Part shown: piece by piece, positions 19,313 to 28,879 of the stretch
Position numbering within the stretch: position 1 is the first letter of the stretch
How the letters are laid out: the number at the start of each line of letters is the position of its first letter
Assembly (NCBI GenBank): GCA_009930475.1
Contig: RZYC01000018.1
Coordinates: forward strand, 1 to 57,389
Direction of reading: 5' to 3'
From: Spartobacteria bacterium
Lineage (GTDB): Bacteria; Verrucomicrobiota; Kiritimatiellia; RZYC01
Length of the DNA: 57,389 nucleotides
Made by a program: the position numbers and the translations under genes
Notes under the pieces: generated by a model
The model's database searches: none
What the model was told of the DNA's origin: nothing
What the model saw: the letters and a program-made list of their open reading frames with translations, nothing else

Positions 19313-20290
19313 ATGATAGAAGTCAAAAATTTGACAAAATGGTATCCAGGCAAGTTAGCGGTTGACGACATTAGTTTTCATGTTGAACGCGGTGAAATTG
19401 TCGGCTTTCTCGGACCTAACGGCGCGGGGAAAACGACTACTATGCGCTGTTTGTGCGGATATACTCCTACATCAGCTGGTGTGGTGCAGATAGCTGGATT
19501 TGATGTCTTTTCGCAATCGCTGCAGGTTCGTCGCAACCTCGGCTATCTCCCTGAAAATGTACCCTTATATAACGAGATGCGTATTGATGAATATCTTCGT
19601 TTTCGGGCGCAGATCAAAGGCGTTACGGGTCGCAAATGCAAAATTCGAATGGGCGAAGTAAAAGAACTTTGTGGATTAAGCAATGAAGGTCGCCTGCTTA
19701 TTTCACACCTTTCCAAGGGATATCGCCAGCGCGTCGGCCTAGCCGATGCTCTAATCGGCTCTCCGGAGTTGCTCATTTTGGATGAGCCCACCATCGGGCT
19801 GGACCCCAATCAGATCAGAACGGTGCGCGATCTGATCAAAAATCTTGGGGGCAAACATACCGTCCTGCTCTCCACGCACATCCTGTCGGAAGTGGAGATG
19901 ACGTGTAAACGTGTACTGATCATTAAAGAAGGCAAAATCATAGCTTCTGATACGCCGGCGAATCTTCGTTCCCGGTTCATGAGTGACACACACATTATTG
20001 CAGAGATTCACGCACCTCATGACCGTGTTGAGGAAAAAATAAGAATGCTCCCACACGTACGCAGTGTATCGTGCGAAGTGCATGATACGTGGAGTCGTTA
20101 TGAAATTGAGTGCAACACCGGAGTGGATTTACGACTCAAAGTTTTTGAACTGGCCGTTCACGAACAGTGGAAATTACGAGAGCTTCGTATTCAGCGATCC
20201 AGTCTTGAGGAAGTCTTTATTGCTCTGACAAAGCAACCTCACAGCACGTTGCAGCCCATCAGCGAAAAAAACCAAGAAGCAGAGAGCTGA
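19313..20290 (+). CDS. ABC transporter ATPase, GldA/CcmA type
   Basis: A 325-residue ABC ATPase. Walker A is GPNGAGKTTT, the ABC signature is LSKGYRQRVGLADAL, Walker B is LLILDEPT, followed by GLDPNQIR and the switch histidine in LLSTHILSEVE. The ~95-residue C-terminal extension is common in ABC-2 type ATPases. It is followed after 2 bases by a permease and then a GldG-like protein, the arrangement of the gliding-motility-type ABC module found widely in PVC and other bacteria. The ATG at 19313 (MIEVKNLTKWYPGK) is preferred over an upstream frame that would run into the promoter. The cargo is unknown. Confidence 0.92.
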   Translation: MIEVKNLTKWYPGKLAVDDISFHVERGEIVGFLGPNGAGKTTTMRCLCGYTPTSAGVVQIAGFDVFSQSLQVRRNLGYLPENVPLYNEMRIDEYLRFRAQIKGVTGRKCKIRMGEVKELCGLSNEGRLLISHLSKGYRQRVGLADALIGSPELLILDEPTIGLDPNQIRTVRDLIKNLGGKHTVLLSTHILSEVEMTCKRVLIIKEGKIIASDTPANLRSRFMSDTHIIAEIHAPHDRVEEKIRMLPHVRSVSCEVHDTWSRYEIECNTGVDLRLKVFELAVHEQWKLRELRIQRSSLEEVFIALTKQPHSTLQPISEKNQEAES

Positions 20291-20292
20291 CC

Positions 20293-21042
20293 ATGCGCAC
20301 ATTTTTTACTTTATGGAAAAAAGAATTGGCAGCGTACTTCCTCATTCCTGCCACCTACCTAATTATGGTTCTCTTTTTAGTTCTCATGGGCTTCAGTGTC
20401 CATTTTTTGCTGGAAATGCTGGCAGGTGGCATTACTGATGCGAGCATTTTGAACATCCTTTTCGGTGAAAGCATCTTTTTCTGGATCGGAATGCTGATAT
20501 CCGTACCGGTAATCACGATGCGACTTATAGCCGAGGAGAAGCGCATGGGAACACTGGAATGCCTTCTGACAGCTCCGGTACTGGAACAAACAGTCATTTT
20601 GGCAAAATATGCGGCAGCACTTACTTTCTTTGTCGTCATGTGGATCCCCACGATCAGTTATGTTTTTATTATGCGTTACTTTGACACATCGCAACTCATT
20701 TATAACGGCTCCTTTATATCATCCTATCTTGGAACATTTCTGATTGGATGTTTTTTCATCGCAATGGGCCTGCTGGCATCAACAATCACACGGAACCAAA
20801 TTGTTGCGGCCATTCTCAGTTTCTCCATGATCGCTATTACCTTTTTCGCAGGCTTTACTCCATACATCACAGCAGATCCCATTGTGCGACGCGTTTCATC
20901 GGCCTTCTCGCCCATTGTGCACATGATGGACTTTTCTCGGGGCATCATTGATTCGCGGGCTGTTATTTTCTATATCACGGGCACCTTGTTTATTCTGTTT
21001 GCCACAATCCGCATTTTTGAAACCAGAAAATGGAAACGGTAA
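20293..21042 (+). CDS. ABC-2 type permease, GldF-like
   Basis: A 249-residue membrane protein with six predicted helices and the ABC-2 permease pattern: LWKKELAAYFLIPATYLIMV, then EEKRMGTLECLLTAPV, the cytoplasmic elbow typical of GldF-like permeases. It starts 2 bases after the ATPase, and its stop TAA overlaps the next ATG by one base (TAATG). With the ATPase it would form the export pump. No substrate-specificity feature is visible. Confidence 0.9.
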   Translation: MRTFFTLWKKELAAYFLIPATYLIMVLFLVLMGFSVHFLLEMLAGGITDASILNILFGESIFFWIGMLISVPVITMRLIAEEKRMGTLECLLTAPVLEQTVILAKYAAALTFFVVMWIPTISYVFIMRYFDTSQLIYNGSFISSYLGTFLIGCFFIAMGLLASTITRNQIVAAILSFSMIAITFFAGFTPYITADPIVRRVSSAFSPIVHMMDFSRGIIDSRAVIFYITGTLFILFATIRIFETRKWKR

Positions 21043-22526
21043 TGAGCAAGGGCAAGGAACATACTCATTCGGTACTGCGCCGGTCCGTTGTTAATGCACA
21101 GTACAGAGCTGTTACATGGCTGGCTGTCGGACTGGCTTTTCTCGTATTCGCCATGGTGAACTACCTGTCCTATCGTCATTATATTCGCAGTGATATCAGT
21201 CAAAATGATTACTTTAAACTATCGGATAAAACCATTCAGTTATTAGATACTGTAACCAACAAACTGGATGTCATTGCCTTTTTTAAACCAGGCAACAAAA
21301 TCTACACGGATCTAGAAATACTGCTAAAAGAATACGAATATAGAAATCCACTGATCCACGTACGATGGATTGATCCTGACCGTGATATTGCTGATGCTGA
21401 TGCGCTAGTAAAGCGATATGGCGTCGAAGAAGAAGATGTTGTCATTTTTGATAATGACGGGCGCACTGTTTTTGTCTCCGGAAACAAACTGACAGAATAC
21501 GACACCACACCTCTTAAACAGAAAAAAATGCCTATTTTAACAGCATTTAAGGGAGAACAAGCCTTCTCATCAGCTATTCAGTCCATTACACAAAAGCAGC
21601 GTCCTGTTGTATATTTCCTTCAGGGACATGGAGAAGGAAATCCAGAAATCACAGACAGTCGAACTGGATTTTCCAAAATTGCGCAGGCCATCGAACGGGA
21701 TAATATAACCATTCGACGTCTAACACTGGGCCTGGAAAAAACGATTCCCAAGGATTGCAGTGTCTTAATTCTTGCCGGACCGCGTCACAGTTATTCATTG
21801 GCGGAACTAGATATTGTTCGTGATTACTTAGAGAAAACAGGACGACTGATGCTATTAACCGATTCTTATTCGGACTCCGGGCTAAATAGCATCTTTGAGG
21901 ACTGGGGAGTCCAGCTGCATCGTGATCTCGTGGTGGACCCGCAGCGCACGTTAACAGGACGGGGTGATCTCTATTTAGCAGAATTTTTTCCACATCCGAT
22001 CACCACGCCTCTTAAAAACATCACGGCGGTCATGTACCTGCCAACATCACTGATACCAGTTCCTGCTGGCCATAATCAGTCAGAATCTGCTGACCGACCT
22101 CACGTATCAGTTCTGGCAGCCAGCTCTGAAGCGGGCTGGGCCGAAACGGATCTGGACAGCATGCAGGCAAGTTTTAATCCCGACGAGGATGTAGCAGGTC
22201 CGATCCCTGTCGCTGTAGCCATTGAAAAAGGCCCCGTCCCCGGCATTGATGTCTCCATCCGTCCAACCCGTATTGTTGTCTTTGGCGATGCTGATTTTGT
22301 CTCAAACAAAGGCTTAATCAGCGGTAATGCCGATCTATTTATGAGCGCATTAAACTGGCTGCTTGATCGACAGGAGTTAATGGCGATTGCGCCCAAGGCG
22401 GTGGAAACCACTCGGTTGATGATCACTGGAAGTGAACTGAATATCATTACAGGCCTCGTCATTCTCGGTTTACCCGCACTGATTGCCCTTATCGGCGGTC
22501 TAGTATGGTTGCGGAGAAGGAAATAA
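21042..22526 (+). CDS. GldG-like ABC auxiliary protein
   Basis: A 494-residue protein with an N-terminal membrane helix (WLAVGLAFLVFAMVNYLSY), a long extracytoplasmic domain beginning SDISQNDYFKLSDKTIQLLDT, and a C-terminal helix (IITGLVILGLPALIALIGGLVWL) ending WLRRRK. This layout is that of GldG/IFT52-like proteins that work with GldA/GldF type transporters. The start at 21042 shares one base with the permease's stop codon, indicating coupled translation. Gliding function is not implied: homologues are common in non-gliding bacteria. Confidence 0.88.
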   Translation: MSKGKEHTHSVLRRSVVNAQYRAVTWLAVGLAFLVFAMVNYLSYRHYIRSDISQNDYFKLSDKTIQLLDTVTNKLDVIAFFKPGNKIYTDLEILLKEYEYRNPLIHVRWIDPDRDIADADALVKRYGVEEEDVVIFDNDGRTVFVSGNKLTEYDTTPLKQKKMPILTAFKGEQAFSSAIQSITQKQRPVVYFLQGHGEGNPEITDSRTGFSKIAQAIERDNITIRRLTLGLEKTIPKDCSVLILAGPRHSYSLAELDIVRDYLEKTGRLMLLTDSYSDSGLNSIFEDWGVQLHRDLVVDPQRTLTGRGDLYLAEFFPHPITTPLKNITAVMYLPTSLIPVPAGHNQSESADRPHVSVLAASSEAGWAETDLDSMQASFNPDEDVAGPIPVAVAIEKGPVPGIDVSIRPTRIVVFGDADFVSNKGLISGNADLFMSALNWLLDRQELMAIAPKAVETTRLMITGSELNIITGLVILGLPALIALIGGLVWLRRRK

Positions 22527-22528
22527 AT

Positions 22529-24388
22529 ATGAAATGGCGAAGCACCCTGCTGTTATTCGTGGTCGTGATCACCCTCGGCGTATATATCCGCTTCATCGAC
22601 CGTGAAGAAGTATCTACGGCACAACAAAATGCGCGACGTACCCGGGCGTTTCTCATCGATGTAAATTCCGTCGAGGCCATAACCATTGAAAAAGATTCCT
22701 TTATTCTGAAATGCAGCAAAGATCATGGCTTGTGGATGATGCTCCAGCCCGTTCATGATTTTGCCGACCCGCAATCCATCGAAGAATTTCTGATACGGCT
22801 GCATGCATTGAGGAAGGATACGGTCATTACAAAGGCAGAGCGCGACACCCAGCAACTACCGCTTTCGCAATATGGACTGGACAATCCGACAACCACACTG
22901 TCCATCGTCGACCGAGTTCGTACGAGAACGTACCGCATTGGCCGGCCTACCGCAACGGGTCGACAGGTTTTTATGATGGACGAATCTACACAGGATGTTG
23001 TTCCCGTTTCAACCAATGTGCTACAATTGATACCATCAAAGTCAACGACATGGCGGAACCATGAATTGTTCTGCAACAAACCGCGTTATGTACGCAGTCT
23101 GGCTATGAAACGACGTGAAGGGTACATCCAGTTACAACGGGATGACGCCAACCAATGGATGCTTCTCCAACCTATCAAGACGCGCTGCAACAACCTGGTG
23201 GTGGATAAATTGTTTGGCGGCGTATACGATGTACGCATCCAACAATTCGTCGCCGACCGCGTTGGAGATCCATCCATTTACGGACTTTCCGACGAGATGA
23301 ATACCATCAGTTTTATCCCCACAGAAAGTGCCAATGCCTTTACATTACTGGTGGGTAATCCAGTAAAAGACAATCCCGGACTCGTATACGTAAAATGGGA
23401 AAGCGACGAATCGATTTACGCGGTCACCAATGCCATATCCCGTCTTTTAGCGGTACCGACAGAAGCCATCCGCAACAGACAACTGGTATCCATTCCGCCG
23501 GCAATGATTAATCGTATAACCATTGAATCGGGGGGAACGTTATTACTGTTTAGCAAGGAAGCCGATGACTGGATGTTAAAAAAACCTATATCTCAGCGAG
23601 TAGAGCAGCAGCTTGTCCAGAACCTAATCTCAACATGGACGAAAGCGGAGATTCTGCAGTTCGTCAACAATACGGTTACCAATGCCAAAGAGTATGGAAT
23701 TCAACCGGAGAATACACGCATACGTTTTGAAAGTGTCCTGCCGCAAATAACAACGAACGATACATCTGTGAAAAAAACGATGATGGAACAAACGTTCACA
23801 GCCAGTACGACTCCATACGAAAATGATATGCTTTCGCTCCTCGTTTCTCCCACAGAATCCGTGGTGACGGTTCCTTCGTCGCTACTCACCGACATCAAAG
23901 CGAATCCACTCTACTACCGCAATCACCAACTTTTTGACTATGCATCATCCAACATCGTTAAGCTTTCAGTTATGTGCGGCACAACCGATCAAACCGTGGA
24001 ACTACGTTCGGGTGCGGCGGTCATGGACGTTGTTTCACCCGTCGGCGGGACACTCCAGACAAATCAGCTCAACCACATACTTAAGCTCCTCCCCAATTTA
24101 CGGGCTTCACGCTTTATTGCAATGAATCCTGCCAGCCTCACCCCCTACGGACTCGATACCCCCCAGGCAACAATAACCATGAGTCTTACGGGTGATACGG
24201 CCATTGGTAAAACATTGCTATTGGGTAACGTGCAAATTGGTTCCGATGACATCTTTGCCATGATCCGCGGGTTGGACATTGTTTTTACCCTGCCTGCTAA
24301 GGTTGCAGAAACGCTGACACAACCATTGGTTGTCAGCCTTGAGCATACGTCCGATGAATCCGCCTCATCTTCTTCGCCTCGCCCGTAA
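22529..24388 (+). CDS. DUF4340-type membrane-anchored protein
   Basis: A 619-residue protein with a single N-terminal anchor (WRSTLLLFVVVITLGVYIRF) and a large extracytoplasmic region. That region holds repeated units of the type seen in DUF4340 proteins: KCSKDHGLWMMLQPVHDFAD, QLQRDDANQWMLLQPIKTRC and LFSKEADDWMLKKPISQRV, each followed by a segment with YGL/YGI and a TLLLGN/LLVGN-like turn. The gene begins 2 bases after the GldG stop with AAGG upstream. DUF4340 proteins habitually follow GldG genes, so this is probably a structural partner of the transporter. The last ~20 residues are Ser-rich. Confidence 0.85.
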   Translation: MKWRSTLLLFVVVITLGVYIRFIDREEVSTAQQNARRTRAFLIDVNSVEAITIEKDSFILKCSKDHGLWMMLQPVHDFADPQSIEEFLIRLHALRKDTVITKAERDTQQLPLSQYGLDNPTTTLSIVDRVRTRTYRIGRPTATGRQVFMMDESTQDVVPVSTNVLQLIPSKSTTWRNHELFCNKPRYVRSLAMKRREGYIQLQRDDANQWMLLQPIKTRCNNLVVDKLFGGVYDVRIQQFVADRVGDPSIYGLSDEMNTISFIPTESANAFTLLVGNPVKDNPGLVYVKWESDESIYAVTNAISRLLAVPTEAIRNRQLVSIPPAMINRITIESGGTLLLFSKEADDWMLKKPISQRVEQQLVQNLISTWTKAEILQFVNNTVTNAKEYGIQPENTRIRFESVLPQITTNDTSVKKTMMEQTFTASTTPYENDMLSLLVSPTESVVTVPSSLLTDIKANPLYYRNHQLFDYASSNIVKLSVMCGTTDQTVELRSGAAVMDVVSPVGGTLQTNQLNHILKLLPNLRASRFIAMNPASLTPYGLDTPQATITMSLTGDTAIGKTLLLGNVQIGSDDIFAMIRGLDIVFTLPAKVAETLTQPLVVSLEHTSDESASSSSPRP

Positions 24389-24396
24389 GATAAATA

Positions 24397-26874
24397 ATGA
24401 CACATGGCGAAAGACATTTGAGGCAGCCCACCACACGCAATAGCGCTTTTCATCGAATACATATAATAATTCATGCCGTACTTGGTCTGACAGGAATCGT
24501 GCTACTGCCTGTCATTTACCTATCGATTGTGGGTGTACCGAATCCGGTGCTGCGTCACATCGAAAAATCACTGCATGAAGCAGGCATCCCTGTGCGCATC
24601 GGTTCCGTTCAGTGGTCTTTCCCCTATTCGCTAACCATCCGCAATCTGCTTATTTACCCTGATCAAAATCAGCTCAGCGGAGCCCCCATTCTTGATATTC
24701 AAAAAATGCGAATCCCCAATCCGTCCCAGTTTTTCCTACACAGTGCACATCCGCCTCACCGCCTTTACATCGATCAAGCAGTCGTCCGAGTCGCAATGTA
24801 TAACGAGTTACTTCAATATGACCATCCCGCGAACCTTACCATTAGTAACCTGCATACTGATATAGACCTTTACGATACCAATATCACATTCAATTCACTC
24901 TATGGCCAATGCAACGGTGCGACTATTTATTCATCAGGAGCCATGGTTCTTCCCGGACATAACGACCCCACCGGATCGATTTTTGACGCGTGGAAATCCC
25001 TCTATGTAACCAATTCCAATCCCGACTCCACGTGGCTTCCTTCACTAATCGCCGAACTAAACAAAGGCCACTACATCAACGCCCTGCTTACTGGCCGTTT
25101 TTACATTGACCCCTATACCCTTGAAGCCAACGCAACCACCTTCCATTTTACGGCAGATCAATTAGATATCCGTAATGTTTTGCTCACAAACTGTCTGCTC
25201 CATGGTCACCTCAATGGAAGTGAACTGCTGTTCAAGTATGTTGATGCAGAAACCGCTGAAGGGGCCGCATCCGCCTACTTTGTGTACAATTTTGCCGATG
25301 ACATAGCCGCCTGCCATGCAACATCTTCCCTGCCGGCCAACCAATGTTTTTCTTTGCTCCCCGATCCTTGGAAAGAACCATTGCTTGAACATAAGGTAAA
25401 ACTTTCTGGAGCGATAACCGGCTCATTGCAGCTCGGACCCGCTCCCATCACTGAGCTCATCGATGTTTTTTCCATCAACGTCCAATGTGACCATATTGAT
25501 ACGCCAAATTTTACCTTCAGCAATACCCTGCTGAATCTGGACCGCAACAAAAAGGATCTGCACTTTGAACAATTTCAGGCGAACCTGATCACCGATAATT
25601 TAGATCAGGGCATTATTAATCTTAGCGGCGAGTACGATATGGATCCCCACCGTTTTGATTTTAAGCTGGATACACATGTATTTCCCTCCGCGTTTTCCAA
25701 CTTCTGGGCTCCTTTTTTGACGGAACTCGCAGAACGCTTCACTTTTCAATCCGACCCGCCGCATATTGATGCGCTGCTGCACGGCGAACTGGGTTTTCCG
25801 GAGCGGTATACCTTTTTGGGTGACATCAGCATGACCAATTTCATTTACCGGGAACTTCCAGTCACAGCCGTTCAACTCAACGCCATGTATACCAATAATC
25901 TACTGAAACTAACCGACATGCAGCTCGAGACCACCAACGGAAATGCCAGCGGGAATGCCGCATATACGTTTGACACGGCGGACATTCAATTCCAGTTTAC
26001 CAATACACTGGACTTGCGTTCTTTTACCCGCGCTTTTGCCACCAATCTATACGAGACGCTTGATTTCCTGACATTTGGCGGCCCCTCCATCACACATATG
26101 CAGGGGCGCGTCGACACCGAAACGCAAACCAATATGCAGTTCACGATGGATATCAGTGCTGTCGATGCCAAAATCGACGATATTCCCATCAGCACGGGAA
26201 CGGTTTATCTTGTCGGTAACGGTGAAGAAATTGAAATCACCAATATGAATATCCGCATCTGGGAAGGCGATTTTCAAGGAACCATGCTCACCTTTCCCCT
26301 GCATGATGAGGCCGACACATGGCGCTACAATGTCATCATTGATGAGACCAATATGAGTCTGGGTGCCATTACCGACTATCTACAAAAAACCAATATCACC
26401 GAATCAGCCCGTTCTAGCCGGATCGATGGCAGTATAAAATTATCAGGGCTCAATACAACCAACTGGAGTGAATCTCTTATTGCCAAAGGCACGGTGCGCA
26501 TTGACCAGGGCTGTCTACTGCAGATCCCCCTGTTTGGCCCCCTTTCACGCGCACTGTCCCATATCTGGTCCGGCCTCGGCACGCTGCACCAGACAGAACT
26601 CAATGCACGCTATTCCATCCACGACGGACTTATCTATATCGACGATGCCGTATTACTGGGCAATATCATCAGTATAGATATCGGCGGTACGATTTCACTG
26701 AAGGGCGAGCTAAACTGCATAGTTGAGGTTCGATTCTTCCGTGACGGGATCATATCAGACCTCATCAATATCATCACCATGCCCGTCACAAAACTCCTGC
26801 TCCAATTTCATGTTACCGGGACGCTCTCTGAACCTGACTGGCGTGCCGTACCCCTCTCTGGAACAACGGATTAA
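24397..26874 (+). CDS. AsmA/TamB-like envelope protein
   Basis: An 825-residue protein with one N-terminal membrane helix (HAVLGLTGIVLLPVIYLSIV) followed by a long beta-strand-rich region. Its C-terminus (SLIAKGTVRIDQGCLLQIPLFGPL... TISLKGELNCIVEVRF... VTKLLLQFHVTGTLSEPDWR) matches the C-terminal pattern of AsmA-like proteins, which are thought to carry phospholipids between membranes. It starts 8 bases after the DUF4340 gene, so it is the last gene of the operon. It nearly touches the convergent RAYT gene (9 bases) and no terminator lies between. The family call is moderately certain. A role in envelope lipid or export function with the ABC module is inference. Confidence 0.75.
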   Translation: MTHGERHLRQPTTRNSAFHRIHIIIHAVLGLTGIVLLPVIYLSIVGVPNPVLRHIEKSLHEAGIPVRIGSVQWSFPYSLTIRNLLIYPDQNQLSGAPILDIQKMRIPNPSQFFLHSAHPPHRLYIDQAVVRVAMYNELLQYDHPANLTISNLHTDIDLYDTNITFNSLYGQCNGATIYSSGAMVLPGHNDPTGSIFDAWKSLYVTNSNPDSTWLPSLIAELNKGHYINALLTGRFYIDPYTLEANATTFHFTADQLDIRNVLLTNCLLHGHLNGSELLFKYVDAETAEGAASAYFVYNFADDIAACHATSSLPANQCFSLLPDPWKEPLLEHKVKLSGAITGSLQLGPAPITELIDVFSINVQCDHIDTPNFTFSNTLLNLDRNKKDLHFEQFQANLITDNLDQGIINLSGEYDMDPHRFDFKLDTHVFPSAFSNFWAPFLTELAERFTFQSDPPHIDALLHGELGFPERYTFLGDISMTNFIYRELPVTAVQLNAMYTNNLLKLTDMQLETTNGNASGNAAYTFDTADIQFQFTNTLDLRSFTRAFATNLYETLDFLTFGGPSITHMQGRVDTETQTNMQFTMDISAVDAKIDDIPISTGTVYLVGNGEEIEITNMNIRIWEGDFQGTMLTFPLHDEADTWRYNVIIDETNMSLGAITDYLQKTNITESARSSRIDGSIKLSGLNTTNWSESLIAKGTVRIDQGCLLQIPLFGPLSRALSHIWSGLGTLHQTELNARYSIHDGLIYIDDAVLLGNIISIDIGGTISLKGELNCIVEVRFFRDGIISDLINIITMPVTKLLLQFHVTGTLSEPDWRAVPLSGTTD

Positions 26875-26883
26875 ATCGGCGCA

Positions 26884-27897
26884 TCAGCACCAGTGCCCCA
26901 AATCACGAATCGTATACATCTCTCCCCAGCCACCACGCATTCTACGAGCCCCCGTTACGCGATTCACACCAAAATAATCGCTATTCTGCTCAAAAAACTC
27001 CTCCACAAATGCTTTCGAACCTAGCACATGCCCATCACAGAAATATCGGCTCCTACACTGCAAACGTTCAAAATCAGATATCTTCATTCGCCGCTTCAGC
27101 TTATCCGGAATAGTATCACGATCCAGCATAGCAAAACAGGGATTTTTACAAACTTCATCATACATCAAAACCCGTTCCCAGTACACGTTGGATGCATCCC
27201 GCCATACATCTATCTTATCCCCTGCCCTCACCTCATTATCCAGCCGTTCCACACCCGACGCCAAGGTCATAATACCCAGCCTGGCAGCCATTGCCCCCCC
27301 CATCGCTTCGCCCAAACCGCAAAACCGATATTCCTTCGGATCACCCACCATGCCCGCACGTACTGGATTCATCTCAATATATGCAGCCATAGTACGTAAA
27401 GCCAATCCGTCTTCCACCAGCACGCTCTTAAACCGATGATCCCACAGTGTTCCGCACCGTCCGTTATTACGATTATACCAGCACGAAAACCTCTGTTTCA
27501 CCTGCTTCATAAATTCGCTAATGTCATGCATCCGCACCAAATAACGCTGTTTATCCTCTTTCACCAGATTCATAAGACCGACCAATTTCCATTCAGCCCA
27601 CCGAACTCGGATCTCATCCACCTCGTCCTCTGTATAAAGATACGCCAGTCGCCGCATCAGCTCACCCTCCGTAATCGACTGCACGTCACTGCGTTCCGGC
27701 TCCTCCAGCAATAAATGGATGTGATTCGTCATCACTGCATATGTCAAAACATGCACTCCCGTAAATCCTTCAACTCGCCGAATCAATCGGCGCATGTGCT
27801 CTTTTTCCCGCGTACCCAACAACATGTCACGCCCTACGATTCGCGACATGCAATGATAGTAGGCTAAGTGATCTCTCTTGATTCGCTTCTGTTTCAT
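26884..27897 (-). CDS. REP-associated tyrosine transposase (RAYT), copy B
   Basis: A 337-residue paralogue of copy A, with AYYHCMSRIVGRDMLLG, HUH motif MTNHIHLLLEEP, RCGTLWDHRFKSVLV, YIEMNPVRAGMVGD and the C-terminal ERLQCRSRYFCDGHVLGSKAF block. It differs from copy A throughout, so the two are old paralogues rather than a recent duplication. The ATG at 27897 begins MKQKRIKR as in copy A. Together the two copies bracket the ABC operon at 19.3-26.9 kb in inward-facing orientation. No REP array was recognised beside it. Confidence 0.9.
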   Translation of the reverse strand: MKQKRIKRDHLAYYHCMSRIVGRDMLLGTREKEHMRRLIRRVEGFTGVHVLTYAVMTNHIHLLLEEPERSDVQSITEGELMRRLAYLYTEDEVDEIRVRWAEWKLVGLMNLVKEDKQRYLVRMHDISEFMKQVKQRFSCWYNRNNGRCGTLWDHRFKSVLVEDGLALRTMAAYIEMNPVRAGMVGDPKEYRFCGLGEAMGGAMAARLGIMTLASGVERLDNEVRAGDKIDVWRDASNVYWERVLMYDEVCKNPCFAMLDRDTIPDKLKRRMKISDFERLQCRSRYFCDGHVLGSKAFVEEFFEQNSDYFGVNRVTGARRMRGGWGEMYTIRDLGHWC

Positions 27898-27982
27898 GAG
27901 TGCATTGACGCATAATTGTTTTAACAAAGCAATAAAAAAGTTTAATATAGTCTGCTTATTTACATTTATTCATGTGAATTTA

Positions 27983-28879
27983 CTATTCGCTTGTTACCTG
28001 CTGACAGGCAAGCCAGCCTTCACGGCCTGCAAAGGATTTTGCGACAATGGGGGATTCTCTGTCAGCGGGAAACGCGGACAGAATCTGGTACATAGGCATA
28101 ATCTGAATGCCCTGCTGTTTAGCGGAAGTCAAAAACGCATCAAACATACGGGCACAGTGCCCTCCTTCAGCCTCTGCATGAATGGTAAGCACGTTTAGAC
28201 GGTCATCCTGAATCTGTTCTAAAATGTATGCATTGTATGATTCATCGGTGATGCCGCTGCTTCCAACGACTTCATCATAGGTCGGCAATGTTACAGGGAT
28301 TTGCGGAGTACGCAGGTGCTGTCCATCCACTACAGGTATAAACGTACTGGTGCCACGACAATCGCTGTTGTGGATAAAACCGAACGCCTCCTTCAATCTA
28401 AGCGCGGCATCATTGCAACGCCAACCGGGAACAGCGGAGGCCACAGGTGGAACACCTAGAATACGGGTCAATTCATCGACCCCCTTACGTAACTGCTGCT
28501 GCAAGGTGTCTGCCGACATGGCATCAATTTGCGCCTGCCATTTCTGATGATCCCATGCGTGCAGCCCCATTTCATGGCCTTCATCACGAGCACGTCGGAT
28601 CTGTTCCTCACAGCGCTTACCGATGCGCGGCCCCGGCCAGGCCGTCCCCATGAAAAGTATACTCCACCCGTACAGCCCTGCAGCATTGGAACGCAGCATT
28701 TTTATCAGAAACGCGGGACGCAGCAAACGCCAGAGGTGCCGGCCCATATTATCGGGGCCAACGGAAAAATAGAACGTACCATGAATCTCATGTTTGCGCA
28801 AAATATCACAAAGACAGGGCACGCCTTCACGCGTGCCCTTCAATGTATCTACGTCAATTCGTAAACCGACCTGCTTCAT
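27983..28879 (-). CDS. arnD: ArnD-like polysaccharide deacetylase family deformylase
   Basis: A 298-residue NodB-fold hydrolase resembling ArnD, which removes the formyl group from undecaprenyl-phosphate 4-deoxy-4-formamido-L-arabinose. The metal and catalytic motifs are visible: [12 protein letters not shown] (Asp pair), [11 protein letters not shown] (His pair), and [10 protein letters not shown] near the C-terminus. Length is typical of ArnD. Its ATG overlaps the arnA stop by 4 bases (ATGA), which strongly supports the functional link. Expected result: an aminoarabinose-type modification of lipid A or another lipid-linked sugar. The remaining arn genes are not in the window. Confidence 0.88.
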   Translation of the reverse strand: MKQVGLRIDVDTLKGTREGVPCLCDILRKHEIHGTFYFSVGPDNMGRHLWRLLRPAFLIKMLRSNAAGLYGWSILFMGTAWPGPRIGKRCEEQIRRARDEGHEMGLHAWDHQKWQAQIDAMSADTLQQQLRKGVDELTRILGVPPVASAVPGWRCNDAALRLKEAFGFIHNSDCRGTSTFIPVVDGQHLRTPQIPVTLPTYDEVVGSSGITDESYNAYILEQIQDDRLNVLTIHAEAEGGHCARMFDAFLTSAKQQGIQIMPMYQILSAFPADRESPIVAKSFAGREGWLACQQVTSE

